A stretch of DNA of 64,000 nucleotides from Desulfocurvibacter africanus subsp. africanus DSM 2603 (GTDB lineage Bacteria; Desulfobacterota; Desulfovibrionia; Desulfovibrionales; Desulfovibrionaceae), in NCBI RefSeq assembly GCF_000422545.1, contig NZ_AULZ01000002.1:310001-374000 (forward strand), in the 5' to 3' direction. Each line of letters begins with the position of its first letter. Position 1 is the first letter of the stretch. Below are positions 9,678-18,526 of the stretch, piece after piece. Position numbers and translations under genes: made by a program. A model generated the notes under the pieces. That model worked only from the letters and a program-made list of their open reading frames with translations, had not been told where the DNA came from and ran no database searches.

Positions 9678-12275
9678 GTGCTCGGCCAGCTCTTCCGCCA
9701 CTGGACCTACCAACTCTTCGCGCCCGGCGCGCTGCTGCGTGAGCGTTATGATTCCTTCCGCCGGCTGCTGGAGGATGACAAACGCTGCCTGGAACTGATC
9801 ACTGCCCTGGAGGAGATCCGCTATGGCCAGGTGCAGGCCGACTGGGCCAAGCTGGAAAGCTTGTTGCGCGCCCTGACCTGGTCCGTGGGCAGCCTCGCGC
9901 GCCATCTGGTGGCCATGAATCCCGGCCAGTACATGGATTTGGAGCCGAGCCTGCGCGACCTGTTGGCACGGCTGGAGCCTTTGGCCCGACTTCCCACGCT
10001 GTACGCCGGGCCACCTTACGTGCTGCCTCTGGAGCAGGTTGTTGGCGCTCGGGATCAGGCGGGCGGCAAGGCCTGGCATCTGGGCCGCGTGCTTGTCGAC
10101 GTGGGCCTGCCCGTGCCTCCGGGATTCGTCGTGACCACCTCGGCCTTCTTCGCCTTCCTTGAACATAACGATCTGGCTCCGCGCCTGGACGAACTGCTGT
10201 CGCGGGTGCGCTTGGACGAGCCCGAGCGGCTGGACGCCCTTTGCGCCGAAATGCAGGACATGGTGCTCGGCGGCGCGCTGCCACCGGCAGTGGAGCAGGC
10301 CCTGTCCGAAGCCGTGGCGGGCCTGACCGCCGGGGTGGCCGCGCCGAGGCTGGCCGTGCGCTCCAGCGCCGTCGGCGAGGACGCGAGCGAGATCGCCTGC
10401 GGCGGCGACGACTCAGGCGTGTCCTTTGCTGGCCAGTACGAGAGCGAGTTGGGCGTGGTGCCCGCCGATGTCCGACAAGCCTGGCTGCGTGTGCTGGCCA
10501 GCAAGTATGCCCCGCGTGCCGTGGCCTACCGCGTGCGTTACGGCCTGGCCGACCGTGAAGCGCCCATGGCCGTGCTGGTGCTGGCCATGGTTCAGGCCAA
10601 GTCCAGCGGAGTGGTCTACAGCCTGGATCCGGTCGCGGAAGGCCGGCGGGAGCGCATCGGCATTTACGCGGTGCCGGGCTTGGGTGAGCGGCTGGTCGGC
10701 GGCTCCAGCGTGCCGGACATGTTCTACCTTTCGCGCACGGACAATCCGGTTCTTCTCAAATCCGTGGCCCAGCGCCGCGTGCAGGAGGGCGTGCCGGGCC
10801 GCTCCACGGCCGTTCTGGATCTCCCTTCGATCAAGACCTTGGCCGATTGGGCCATGGTCCTGGAGCGGATCTTCGGCTGTCCCCAAGACGTGGAGTGGTG
10901 CCAGGATGACGAAGGCGAGATGTATGTGATTCAGTCCCGGCCCTTGCAGGCTGCAAGCGCGTTTGGAGAGCGTGCGCAGCCGCAGGCGGACGAGGGCGGC
11001 CGCGCCCAGGCCGCCGACTTTGCCGAGTCTGCCGAAGAGTTTGCCGAGGGGTTGGCCAAAAGCCATGCCGTGCTCTTTCGTGGCGGCCTGATGGCCGCGG
11101 GCGGCGTGGCTCTGGGCCGGGTGCATCTGCTGCGAGATGACGAACCGCTGCGTTCGGTGCCCGGCGGCACGGTGCTCGTGTGCGGTACCCTTTCGCCCGA
11201 TCTGGTCAGTCTGCTTGGCCGCGTCAAGGCCGTCGTGGCCGAGCGGGGCAGCCGGGCCAGCCATTTCGCCTCCGTGGCCCGCGAGTTCGGCCTGCCCGTG
11301 CTGGTGGGCGCCGTGGGCGCGCGCACGATGCTCAGACCGGGCCAGGCCGTGACCGTGGACGCCGAAAGTCGCATGATCTATGAGGGCAGCGTGGAAGGTC
11401 TGCGCGAGGCGGCGCAGTCGCGCGCGCCGCGCCGCTCCTCGCCCATGGCCCGCAGGCTGGAGGCGATCATGCCGCTTGTCTCGCCGCTCACGCTCACGGA
11501 TCCGCAGTCCCCGCGTTTCACCCCGCGTTTTTGCAGCTCGCTGCACGATATCGTGCGTTTCTGCCACGAGAAGGGCGTGGCCGAGATGTTTTCCCTGGTT
11601 GACCGGGGCGGGCGTGGTCTTGCTCGGGCCAAACGGCTGCGCACGGGAGTGCCCATGGACTTCTATGTGCTGGATCTGCACGGCGGCACACGGGCCAAGG
11701 CCTCGGGCAAGGCCGAGATCGGCCCGAGCGACTTGGCCAGCCGGCCCATGCTCGCCCTGTGGCAAGGCCTGACCCACCAGGATGTGGTCTGGGCCAAGGG
11801 ACTCAAGCATCTGGATTGGGAGGCTTTCGATCAGGTCAGCGCCGGGGTGGGCGTGCTGGGCTCCAAGGAGTTGGCCAGCTACGCCGTGCTCTCGGACGAT
11901 TACCTGCACGCCATGGTGCGCTTCGGTTACCATTTCGCCGTGGTGGACGCCCTGTGCTGCGAGCGAGAGGACGCCAACTACGTGGCCTTCCGCTTCAAGG
12001 GCGGCGGAGCGGATTTCGAACACCGGCTGCTGCGTCTGGCCTTTATCGCCGAGGTGCTGCAACGCGCGGGCTTTGTATCAACCTCGCGCAGCGACCTGCT
12101 GGACGCACGCTACAGCCGCCAGGACGAGCAAAAGTGCTTGCAGCGGCTGACCCTTCTGGGCATTATCCTCGGGCAAACGCGGCTTATGGACATGGCCATG
12201 ACCGGTCAAACCCAAGTTGAGGCCATGGTCGAAGAGTTTTGGAAGCGTTATGGCACCGATATGAACGCATTATAG
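9678..12275 (+). CDS. PEP synthase / pyruvate-phosphate-dikinase-like protein lacking the catalytic barrel
   Basis: About 865 aa from GTG 9678, which follows GGGAAAGAG closely; the open frame extends upstream only over the receiver gene. An N-terminal stretch of ~120 residues of unknown type precedes a PPDK_N-type nucleotide-grasp domain (AWHLGRVL, LAVRSSAVGEDASE, FAGQYES, SSGVVYSLDP). A swivelling phosphohistidine domain follows, with RASHFASVAREFGLPVLVG; H529 is the expected phospho-carrier. The last ~300 residues do not show the PEP/pyruvate TIM-barrel signature. It could therefore be a phosphotransfer protein acting on something other than pyruvate, or a regulatory relative such as those partnered with receivers. 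Confidence 0.75.
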   Translation: MLGQLFRHWTYQLFAPGALLRERYDSFRRLLEDDKRCLELITALEEIRYGQVQADWAKLESLLRALTWSVGSLARHLVAMNPGQYMDLEPSLRDLLARLEPLARLPTLYAGPPYVLPLEQVVGARDQAGGKAWHLGRVLVDVGLPVPPGFVVTTSAFFAFLEHNDLAPRLDELLSRVRLDEPERLDALCAEMQDMVLGGALPPAVEQALSEAVAGLTAGVAAPRLAVRSSAVGEDASEIACGGDDSGVSFAGQYESELGVVPADVRQAWLRVLASKYAPRAVAYRVRYGLADREAPMAVLVLAMVQAKSSGVVYSLDPVAEGRRERIGIYAVPGLGERLVGGSSVPDMFYLSRTDNPVLLKSVAQRRVQEGVPGRSTAVLDLPSIKTLADWAMVLERIFGCPQDVEWCQDDEGEMYVIQSRPLQAASAFGERAQPQADEGGRAQAADFAESAEEFAEGLAKSHAVLFRGGLMAAGGVALGRVHLLRDDEPLRSVPGGTVLVCGTLSPDLVSLLGRVKAVVAERGSRASHFASVAREFGLPVLVGAVGARTMLRPGQAVTVDAESRMIYEGSVEGLREAAQSRAPRRSSPMARRLEAIMPLVSPLTLTDPQSPRFTPRFCSSLHDIVRFCHEKGVAEMFSLVDRGGRGLARAKRLRTGVPMDFYVLDLHGGTRAKASGKAEIGPSDLASRPMLALWQGLTHQDVVWAKGLKHLDWEAFDQVSAGVGVLGSKELASYAVLSDDYLHAMVRFGYHFAVVDALCCEREDANYVAFRFKGGGADFEHRLLRLAFIAEVLQRAGFVSTSRSDLLDARYSRQDEQKCLQRLTLLGIILGQTRLMDMAMTGQTQVEAMVEEFWKRYGTDMNAL

Positions 12276-12307
12276 AATTCCTTTTATCACCCCTATGAGA
12301 AACCATC

Positions 12308-12847
12308 ATGAACGAAAAGAGAGTCATCTGGATTGTGGACGGGTCCTATCTGCTCAAGGCGCCCAAAGGTAAATTCGACTATCTGAAACTCAAGGACACG
12401 CTGGAAGATCTGAACGGTTGTCCCTTCTACGAAAGCTATTTCCTGGATTCGACCCTGGATCCCTCCGACGCACAGAACGCCTTCTATACCTGGCTCAAGA
12501 CCGCGCCGCCCAAGGGCCCCAAGATGCGCGTGCGCCTGTACAAGGTGAAGACCCTGAGTTTCCGCTGCCCGAACGGCGAATACGTGGAGCGCCACGTGCA
12601 GAAGGGCGTGGACGTGGGCATCACCACGCTGCTCATCCGTCTGGCCACGCAGGGCATGTACGACCGGCTGGTGCTGTCCACCGGCGACGGCGACTTCGAG
12701 GACGCCATCTCCTACATCAAGGAAGACCTGCACAAGGAATTCTGGCTGGCCGGGTTCACGGATACTATTTCGGCTGACTTGCAGTGCTATGCGGACAGGG
12801 TAGTGTGGTTGGACGATCATTGGGAGAGGATACGCAAGGTGGAGTAG
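12308..12847 (+). CDS. NYN (PIN-like) domain protein, LabA/DUF88 type
   Basis: 179 aa. IWIVDGSYLL with Asp11 and STGDGDFEDAISYIKE near residue 120 are the two acidic motifs of NYN-family metal-dependent ribonucleases. The end (CYADRVVWLDD) closes the Rossmann-like PIN fold. Predicted cytoplasmic RNA nuclease or RNA-binding protein; the target is unknown. It ends one base before the ADP-ribosylglycohydrolase gene, so the two form a coupled pair. Confidence 0.8.
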   Translation: MNEKRVIWIVDGSYLLKAPKGKFDYLKLKDTLEDLNGCPFYESYFLDSTLDPSDAQNAFYTWLKTAPPKGPKMRVRLYKVKTLSFRCPNGEYVERHVQKGVDVGITTLLIRLATQGMYDRLVLSTGDGDFEDAISYIKEDLHKEFWLAGFTDTISADLQCYADRVVWLDDHWERIRKVE

Positions 12848-12848
12848 C

Positions 12849-13667
12849 ATGCTCGGCGCAATTCTCGGCGACATGATCGGCTCCCGCTTCGAGGGACGCC
12901 CCCACAAGTCGATTGAGTTCGAACTCTTTACGTTCGCCTCCCGCTTCACCGACGACACGGTGCTGACCTGCGCCACGGCCGAGGCTCTGCTCGGCTGTGA
13001 TAGGGGCGATGCATCCTGCGTCGCCCCGTATGCCGTCAAGTACCGCGAGTTCTGCCGCGCCTATCCTTCCGCCGGCTACGGCGGCAGCTTCATCTCCTGG
13101 TGTGCTTCCGACGACGCTGGCCCGTACGGCTCCTTCGGCAACGGCTCGGCCATGCGCGTGTCGCCCGTGGGCTGGTGGTTCGACAATCTGGAGACGGTCC
13201 TGGCCCAGGCCGAGGCCAGCGCCAGCGCATCGCACAATCATCCCGAGGGCATCAAGGGCGCGCAGGCCGTTGCTGGCGCGATCTTTCTCGCGCGTACCGG
13301 CTCTTCCAAGGCCGACATCCGCGCCTTCATCTCCTCCCGCTTCGGCTACAACCTGGACCGCACGCTTGCCGCTATCCGCCCGACGTACCACTTCGACGTG
13401 ACCTGCCAGGGTTCGGTGCCCGAGGCCATTATCGCCTTCCTGGAAGCGGACAGCCTCGAATCCGCCATTCGCAACGCCGTGTCCCTGGGTGGCGACGCGG
13501 ACACGCAGGGGGCCATGGCCGGGTCCATCACCGAGGCCTTTTACCATCCCACGGGCAACATTCCGGCGCCCTTGCGCGATGCTGCCATGGCCCGGCTGGA
13601 CGAACGGTTGGCGGATGTCGTACGGCGATTCTCGGCCCGGATGGGCCGTTCCATCATAGCAGATTGA
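12849..13667 (+). CDS. ADP-ribosylglycohydrolase (DraG/ARH family)
   Basis: 272 aa, the usual length. The binuclear-metal ligands of the family are visible: GDMIGSRFEG and FTDDTVLT near the N-terminus and GGDADTQGAMAG near residue 215. SHNHPEGIKGAQAV and GNGSAMRV are further family motifs. Predicted to remove ADP-ribose from protein or nucleic-acid targets in the cytoplasm. GGTGGAG upstream supports the ATG. No DraT or nitrogenase gene is nearby, so a nitrogenase role is not supported here. The 3' end overlaps the convergent reductase gene by 14 bases. Confidence 0.88.
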   Translation: MLGAILGDMIGSRFEGRPHKSIEFELFTFASRFTDDTVLTCATAEALLGCDRGDASCVAPYAVKYREFCRAYPSAGYGGSFISWCASDDAGPYGSFGNGSAMRVSPVGWWFDNLETVLAQAEASASASHNHPEGIKGAQAVAGAIFLARTGSSKADIRAFISSRFGYNLDRTLAAIRPTYHFDVTCQGSVPEAIIAFLEADSLESAIRNAVSLGGDADTQGAMAGSITEAFYHPTGNIPAPLRDAAMARLDERLADVVRRFSARMGRSIIAD

Positions 13668-15078
13668 AATCCTCGACCACGAACTGGCCGGCCGGTACGC
13701 CCATGCGCCTGAACTGACTGATGAGCGAATCGACCATGGGCGTGGGACCGCAGAGATAAATATCCTTGTCCAGTACGCCGCCGGGCACGCGATCGGCGAT
13801 GTACCGCGCGTCGATGCGGCCCTGTTTGGAGCTCAGGTACAGCTCGTAGCGGTGGCCGCGCTTCTCCAAGTTCTCGAAGCCGTGGAACTGGCTGAGGACG
13901 ACCTCCTGCCTGATGTCATCGTCGAAGCTGGCTTCATGCTCCTCGCGGCAGACGTAGAACAGGAACACGCGGGGGCTTTCCCAGGTCTTGATGATCTCGG
14001 GGTGCATCCTGCGAAGTTCGCCGGACACGCTTTCCGCGCTCAACCGTTCCTCGGAGTGCAGGGCCACGTGCCACATGCCTAGAAAGGGCGTGATGCCGAT
14101 GCCGCCGCCGATGAACACGCAGTCGCGCCCGCCGGCCAGGAACTGGTCGCTGAAGCGGCCGTAGGGGCCGTACACGTCGACCGGGTCGCCCTTGGTCAGA
14201 GCCTCGATGCTTCGTGTGTGGTCGCCGGTCTGCTTGATGCCGAGCTTGAATTCGGCCCCCAGACTGTAGCCACAGGCGATGGAGTAGGGATGTGGCTCGG
14301 GCGATATGCCTGGCTTGCGGACCACGAGGTAGACGAACTGGCTTGGCTTGAAGTCCATCTTTTTTCCCTTGGGCGCGAAGGTCAGCTCCAGGATGTCCGC
14401 TATCTTTTCGACGCGCGAAACCGCATAGCGATAGTGCGGGCCGAGGAAACGGTAGAGGAAGCGGATGTACACAAAGCTCGCCGCTGCGATGGCCAGAAGT
14501 GCGTACATCAACGCGCGCAGGAGTGGATACGCCGCGATGTCCGCGTCCAAGAACCATATGTGCGCGATGACCAGCAGCAGGACCAGGCCGAACCACTCGT
14601 GGCTGTGCTTCCAGATGTGGTAGGGCGGCTTGATCCACAGGGTCAGCGTCACCAGGCCGGCCATGAGCATGAGTGTGATGATGCCGAGATTATGCCCGAC
14701 CAGGTACGGATTGCCAACGAGCTTCTGGAACCACAGGTATTCGAGAAAAGCTGGCAGGTCGGGCAGCCTGTGTGCTGCAAGACATAGCGGATGGATCAGG
14801 ATTATGTAGAAGGACCAGCGTCCAAGACGCTTGTGCACTTGATAGACCTTGTCCAGCCCGCCGAAATAGTCCTCGATCGGCCGCCAGCGCGTGGACAGCG
14901 CGATGCACCAGCACATGAGCACTGTGGCCGTGAGGGATGCCGCCTTGGCCGGGTACTTGAACGGATCGTCGAACCAGTCCTGGAAGAACCATTTGCTGCC
15001 CAGCCATAGGGCCTGCGTTAGAATGACGCTCAGGATGACGGGCGTGTAACGCTGCGAGGACTTGGAAATGGTCAGCAT
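13654..15078 (-). CDS. Ferric-reductase-like membrane flavoprotein (FRD TM domain + FNR-type FAD/NAD domains)
   Basis: About 474 aa from ATG 15078; a TTG two codons earlier is possible. The N-terminal ~220 residues carry six or so hydrophobic helices with paired histidines (IHPLCLAAHR; HSHEWFGLVLLLVIAH) expected to bind haem. The C-terminal half is an FNR module with an FAD-binding region (EPHPYSIA), flavin/NAD signatures GGGIGITPFLG and YLCGPTPMVDS. Same architecture as NADPH-oxidase/FRE family proteins. It probably moves electrons across the cytoplasmic membrane to an unknown acceptor. It stands alone, convergent to the ADP-ribosylglycohydrolase gene. Confidence 0.85.
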   Translation of the reverse strand: MLTISKSSQRYTPVILSVILTQALWLGSKWFFQDWFDDPFKYPAKAASLTATVLMCWCIALSTRWRPIEDYFGGLDKVYQVHKRLGRWSFYIILIHPLCLAAHRLPDLPAFLEYLWFQKLVGNPYLVGHNLGIITLMLMAGLVTLTLWIKPPYHIWKHSHEWFGLVLLLVIAHIWFLDADIAAYPLLRALMYALLAIAAASFVYIRFLYRFLGPHYRYAVSRVEKIADILELTFAPKGKKMDFKPSQFVYLVVRKPGISPEPHPYSIACGYSLGAEFKLGIKQTGDHTRSIEALTKGDPVDVYGPYGRFSDQFLAGGRDCVFIGGGIGITPFLGMWHVALHSEERLSAESVSGELRRMHPEIIKTWESPRVFLFYVCREEHEASFDDDIRQEVVLSQFHGFENLEKRGHRYELYLSSKQGRIDARYIADRVPGGVLDKDIYLCGPTPMVDSLISQFRRMGVPAGQFVVEDFNLL

Positions 15079-15256
15079 GCCCAAGGAATAGCGTCATTGC
15101 GATCGGACCACAAGAAAGGGCGCGAAAGGTTCCCGTCGCTCCCGTGCGAGCCCGCCCGGTTTGCGTTGCCTATTGGCGGTCAGGCGGCCGTTGTCGCAAG
15201 CTTGTCGCTGATTCCCCTGTGTTGCAACCTGCGCCGAAGTGCATATATCTCAGCCC

Positions 15257-16348
15257 ATGGCCAGCCACTACAAAGTCAACTGGGTGACCGATTCCCTCGC
15301 CGTGGGCTCCGCGCCCATGAACCATGACGACCTGGGCGCTCTAAAGGACCAGGGCATCACGGCGATCCTCAACCTGTGCGCCGAGTTTTGCGATCTGCAC
15401 TGGATCGAGTCGGAAGCGGGCTTCGAAACCTACTATCTGCCCATTCCGGACGAGCAGGCCCCGGATTTGCCGGAGCTTGAAAAGGCCCTGGACTGGCTGG
15501 ACGAGGTCATCTACCTGGGCAAGAGGGCGCTCATCCACTGCCGTCACGGCATCGGCCGCACGGGCACGGTGCTCAATGCCTACCTGCTGCGCAAGGGCCT
15601 GGGCTCCAAGCTGGCCAACCGCACGCTCAAACCCCTCAAGTCCAAGCCCGTCAATTTCAACCAGTGGTGGTTCATCCGCAAGTACGGCCAGCGCGAGAAG
15701 CCTTTGACCCTGCGCGAGCCCATGCTCGAAGTGCGGCACATGGTGGACCTGGTTCCGTTCCTGGCCGAGCACGAGCAAATCCTGGCCGCCCTGGACAGCC
15801 AGCTCGGCGAGGAAGAGCGCTTGTGCGGCCGCGAGCACGCCGGATGCTGCCGCGATCTGGTAGAAGTTCCCTTGGCCGAGGCGGTGTATGTGAAGCACGC
15901 CATGACCGAGCTTCTGTCACGTACCAGCCGTGAGATGTGCGTGAAGCAAGCCGTGGAGGCCACGCGCGCCGTGCGCCAGGCGCGTAGCTCCTGCGGGGGC
16001 CAACGCTTCGGGCCGGAGGTGCGGACGGCCTATCGGGCGGCCGAAGTGCTCTGTCCGTTGAATGAATATGGGGAGTGTTTGATCTTCGAGCGCAGGCCCA
16101 TGGCCTGCCGAGCCTTCGATCTGCCGAGTGAGCAGCGTGACGAGTTGCTGGCCCTGGCCGAGGCGCGCTCGCGGGACATCTCGGCGCGGCTTCTGGCGTC
16201 CTATGCCGGCAGCACGAACGGCCTTACGCCCCCGCGCTTCACCTTGCCGGAGGTGGTTTCAGGCAAGTTCGTGCAGGAGTTCTTCCACATGCTGTCCAGC
16301 CCCGAGGCGCAGGAGCAGGCAGGTGATAAGGCGGAGGGCCGGCCCTAG
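15257..16348 (+). CDS. Dual-specificity-type phosphatase fused to a YkgJ-like Cys-cluster domain
   Basis: About 363 aa from ATG 15257; a GTG at 15239 is also in frame, and neither has a clear ribosome-binding site. The N-terminal ~160 residues are a cysteine phosphatase: HCRHGIGRTG matches the HCxxGxGRT/S P-loop with Cys95 as nucleophile. The C-terminal ~190 residues hold spaced cysteines (CGREHAGCC, CPLNEYGEC, MACRAFD), which match the YkgJ CxxCxxxCC metal-binding family. The fusion is unusual. It could be a tyrosine phosphatase with a metal- or redox-sensing tail. It overlaps the convergent pseudo-receiver-TPR gene by four bases. Confidence 0.75.
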   Translation: MASHYKVNWVTDSLAVGSAPMNHDDLGALKDQGITAILNLCAEFCDLHWIESEAGFETYYLPIPDEQAPDLPELEKALDWLDEVIYLGKRALIHCRHGIGRTGTVLNAYLLRKGLGSKLANRTLKPLKSKPVNFNQWWFIRKYGQREKPLTLREPMLEVRHMVDLVPFLAEHEQILAALDSQLGEEERLCGREHAGCCRDLVEVPLAEAVYVKHAMTELLSRTSREMCVKQAVEATRAVRQARSSCGGQRFGPEVRTAYRAAEVLCPLNEYGECLIFERRPMACRAFDLPSEQRDELLALAEARSRDISARLLASYAGSTNGLTPPRFTLPEVVSGKFVQEFFHMLSSPEAQEQAGDKAEGRP

Positions 16349-17766
16349 CCCTGTTGAGCCTTCTGCGCCGCCGCGGCCTTGGCAGCCGCGGCCATCTCCG
16401 TGGCCAAGACCCTGAGCTTGGCCAGGGCCCCTTGGGCGTCTTCGTTTTGCGGATTGAGCTTAAGAGCCATGGTCAGGTACTTGCCCGATTTCTGAACCTG
16501 CTTCACCCGTAGGAATGCGTAGCCAATGTTGTAGCTGACGATGTCGTTGTCCTCGCCGAGCGTGGGGTCCAGACGAGTGGCTTCGTCCATGTGCTCGGCC
16601 GCATGTGCGAAATCTTCGCCATCGGTGTAGGCCAGCGACATGTTGTAGTGCAGGTTGGCTTCGTTCGGCGCGATCGTGAGGGCCGACATGTAGTTTTTGA
16701 CGGCTTCCTGCCACTTGCCCTGGTTACGCAGGGCGATGCCCAGGGTATTGAAGGTCTCCATGTCGGACTTGGAGATCATGTTGCGCTTGGTGCGCAGGCT
16801 GTGCGTCAGGTATTTTTCGGCCAGCTTGGCGTTCTTCTGGGTCAGGTACTCGCCAATGTTCTTGGACACGCTGGCCACGCGGGTCTTGGCATCCCGGTTG
16901 GTCAGGCGCACCACCTGGTCGAAGACCTCCTCGGCCTTCTCGAAGTTGCCCAGGTTGGCGTTGATGCGGCCGATGGACATCTTGCGATCGATGTTGAGCG
17001 GCGAGAGTTGGTCGAGCTGGTCCAGGTACACGAGCTCGCGTTGATCGTCACCCTCTTCGTTGTAGTAATCGGCCAGCTTCTTGAGCGGTTCCAGATACAT
17101 CTCGGCCATGTCGCTGGCTTGGCGATAGGCCACCAGGGCATCCTTGCGCTTGCCGAGGGCTTTTAGCGAGTCGCCCTTGAGCATGAGGCCGGCCGGGGAG
17201 TTGGGCTTGACCTCCAGAACCTTGGTGGCGATCTTGAGGGCCTTCTCGTACTCCTTGAGGAACATGAGCTTCTTGCCGCGTTCGATGAGGGCCACGAGTT
17301 GCGTGGGCGGCTTGACCGTGAAGGCGATCTTCTCCACGAGCTGATCGATGGAAATAGGCTTGGTGATGCAGGAGTTGGCGCCCATTTCCAGGAACAGGAT
17401 GAGATGCTCCTTGGCGATCTCCGTGGTCAGCACGAGGATGAAGATGTCCGGGATGTTGGCGCGCAGAAATTTGATGAAATCTGCGTTGGATACGCTGTCG
17501 GTCTCGCGTTCCACGAAGATGAGCGGCTTGTTGCGGTTCTTGATGACCTCCTTGAGCTCCCTGATGAGGTGCTCCCGGCCACTGAAGCTGCGCACCGCCC
17601 CAGCGCGCAGGGCCAAATGCTTGTAGGCCGCTCCGCGCAAATTGTTGACGAATACCGAATCGTCGGACAAGGCTAGGAACACGCCGCCCTGCTGCTCGAC
17701 GAATTCGCGCACGGTCTTTTCATGCAGACGTTGCTGCTGTAAAAACTTGGTGTTTGTTGTTGTCAT
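16345..17766 (-). CDS. Pseudo-receiver domain fused to TPR repeats
   Basis: 473 aa. Residues ~25-150 align with a CheY-like receiver, but the phospho-acceptor region reads PLIFVERETDS, with no aspartate at the expected place. The conserved CITKPIS lysine is kept. Residues ~160-460 are TPR repeats (for example ALKIATKVLEVKPNSPAGLMLKGDS). The end is Ala/Lys rich. Predicted to be a cytoplasmic scaffold whose receiver is not phosphorylated in the normal way. Comparable REC-TPR proteins are common in Desulfovibrionales. Confidence 0.8.
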   Translation of the reverse strand: MTTTNTKFLQQQRLHEKTVREFVEQQGGVFLALSDDSVFVNNLRGAAYKHLALRAGAVRSFSGREHLIRELKEVIKNRNKPLIFVERETDSVSNADFIKFLRANIPDIFILVLTTEIAKEHLILFLEMGANSCITKPISIDQLVEKIAFTVKPPTQLVALIERGKKLMFLKEYEKALKIATKVLEVKPNSPAGLMLKGDSLKALGKRKDALVAYRQASDMAEMYLEPLKKLADYYNEEGDDQRELVYLDQLDQLSPLNIDRKMSIGRINANLGNFEKAEEVFDQVVRLTNRDAKTRVASVSKNIGEYLTQKNAKLAEKYLTHSLRTKRNMISKSDMETFNTLGIALRNQGKWQEAVKNYMSALTIAPNEANLHYNMSLAYTDGEDFAHAAEHMDEATRLDPTLGEDNDIVSYNIGYAFLRVKQVQKSGKYLTMALKLNPQNEDAQGALAKLRVLATEMAAAAKAAAAQKAQQG

Positions 17767-17844
17767 CTTGCGTCGTATGTAACGGATGATTCCGGCAGGG
17801 ACTGCCAGGAACGAGTGGCTGTAAGATGGTTTTTTTCCGGCCGC

Positions 17845-17880
17845 GTGTCAAATGACACTTATGTGGATGTGTTGATCCAC
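17845..17880. promoter_or_regulatory. Two adjacent dyads in a divergent promoter region
   Basis: GTGTCA-AA-TGACAC (17845-17858) is followed at once by GTGGAT-N6-ATCCAC (17863-17880). Both lie between the divergently transcribed REC-TPR gene (minus, starts 17766) and the small TPR gene (plus, starts 17934). Such spacing suits an operator controlling both genes. No regulator can be named. Confidence 0.4.
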
Positions 17881-17933
17881 CCATCTTCAAGAACGCACCG
17901 CGCTCGACGCAGCGTAGCTGTAAGGAGGGCTTT

Positions 17934-18467
17934 GTGAAGGAAACGCATGATGCTAAGGGCCTGAGCGGAGCCAAAGTATCCCGGCGCGGTTTGCTCCTGG
18001 GACTGGTCAATCGCTTTCGTGGCCCCGAAGAGGCCGGAGGGCAGGTTACAGGCATCGCGCCCGAGTCACTGCAGGCCGATGCACTGGCCGGAAGCGGCGA
18101 ATACGCACAGGCCGCAGCCGCCTACCGCTGTATCCTGGAACAGTCGCCCGAGGCTCACGATATCCGAGCCAAGCTCGGCTGGTGCCTGTATAAAGCCGGC
18201 AGGATCGTTCAGGCCAAGGTCGAGTTGCAGCGAGTGCTGCGCAAGGCCGAGAGCCGTCTTGCTTCGCTATACCTGGGCCTGTGCCTGACTCGCGAAGGCA
18301 AGCTGGAAGCTGCCTTAAAGGCTTGGCAAAACTATTTCAACCCGGATGAACCGGAGATCATGCGCGAGATCAATCTGATCCGGGCGCGGCTTGAGTCGGG
18401 GCAAACCCTGGAGCCGCAGGCGGCCGCCGATCAAGTGGAGGCCGCGGCTGACCGCAGCAAGGCTTAA
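17934..18467 (+). CDS. Small TPR protein
   Basis: 177 aa from a GTG start with a strong AAGGAGGG site. The N-terminus has SRRGLLLGLVNRF, which recalls a twin-arginine motif but lacks a full hydrophobic core, so export is doubtful. The body has about three TPR-like helix pairs (DALAGSGEYAQAAAAYRCIL, then LGWCLYKAGRIVQAKVELQ). No enzyme motif is present. Similar short TPR proteins accompany Fe-S or formate/hydrogenase clusters in sulfate reducers, but nothing of the kind is adjacent here. Confidence 0.7.
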   Translation: MKETHDAKGLSGAKVSRRGLLLGLVNRFRGPEEAGGQVTGIAPESLQADALAGSGEYAQAAAAYRCILEQSPEAHDIRAKLGWCLYKAGRIVQAKVELQRVLRKAESRLASLYLGLCLTREGKLEAALKAWQNYFNPDEPEIMREINLIRARLESGQTLEPQAAADQVEAAADRSKA

Positions 18468-18526
18468 AGGGAATTGGCGTCGTGGCCGGGGCTCCAGTGC
18501 TTTGGGCGTTTGCCTGCCTCGGCATC

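Noticed and set aside
10413-12062. Minus-strand open frame of 549 codons
   Set aside because: Mirror of the PEP-synthase-like gene; His/Gln/Gly-rich composition typical of antisense GC-rich DNA.
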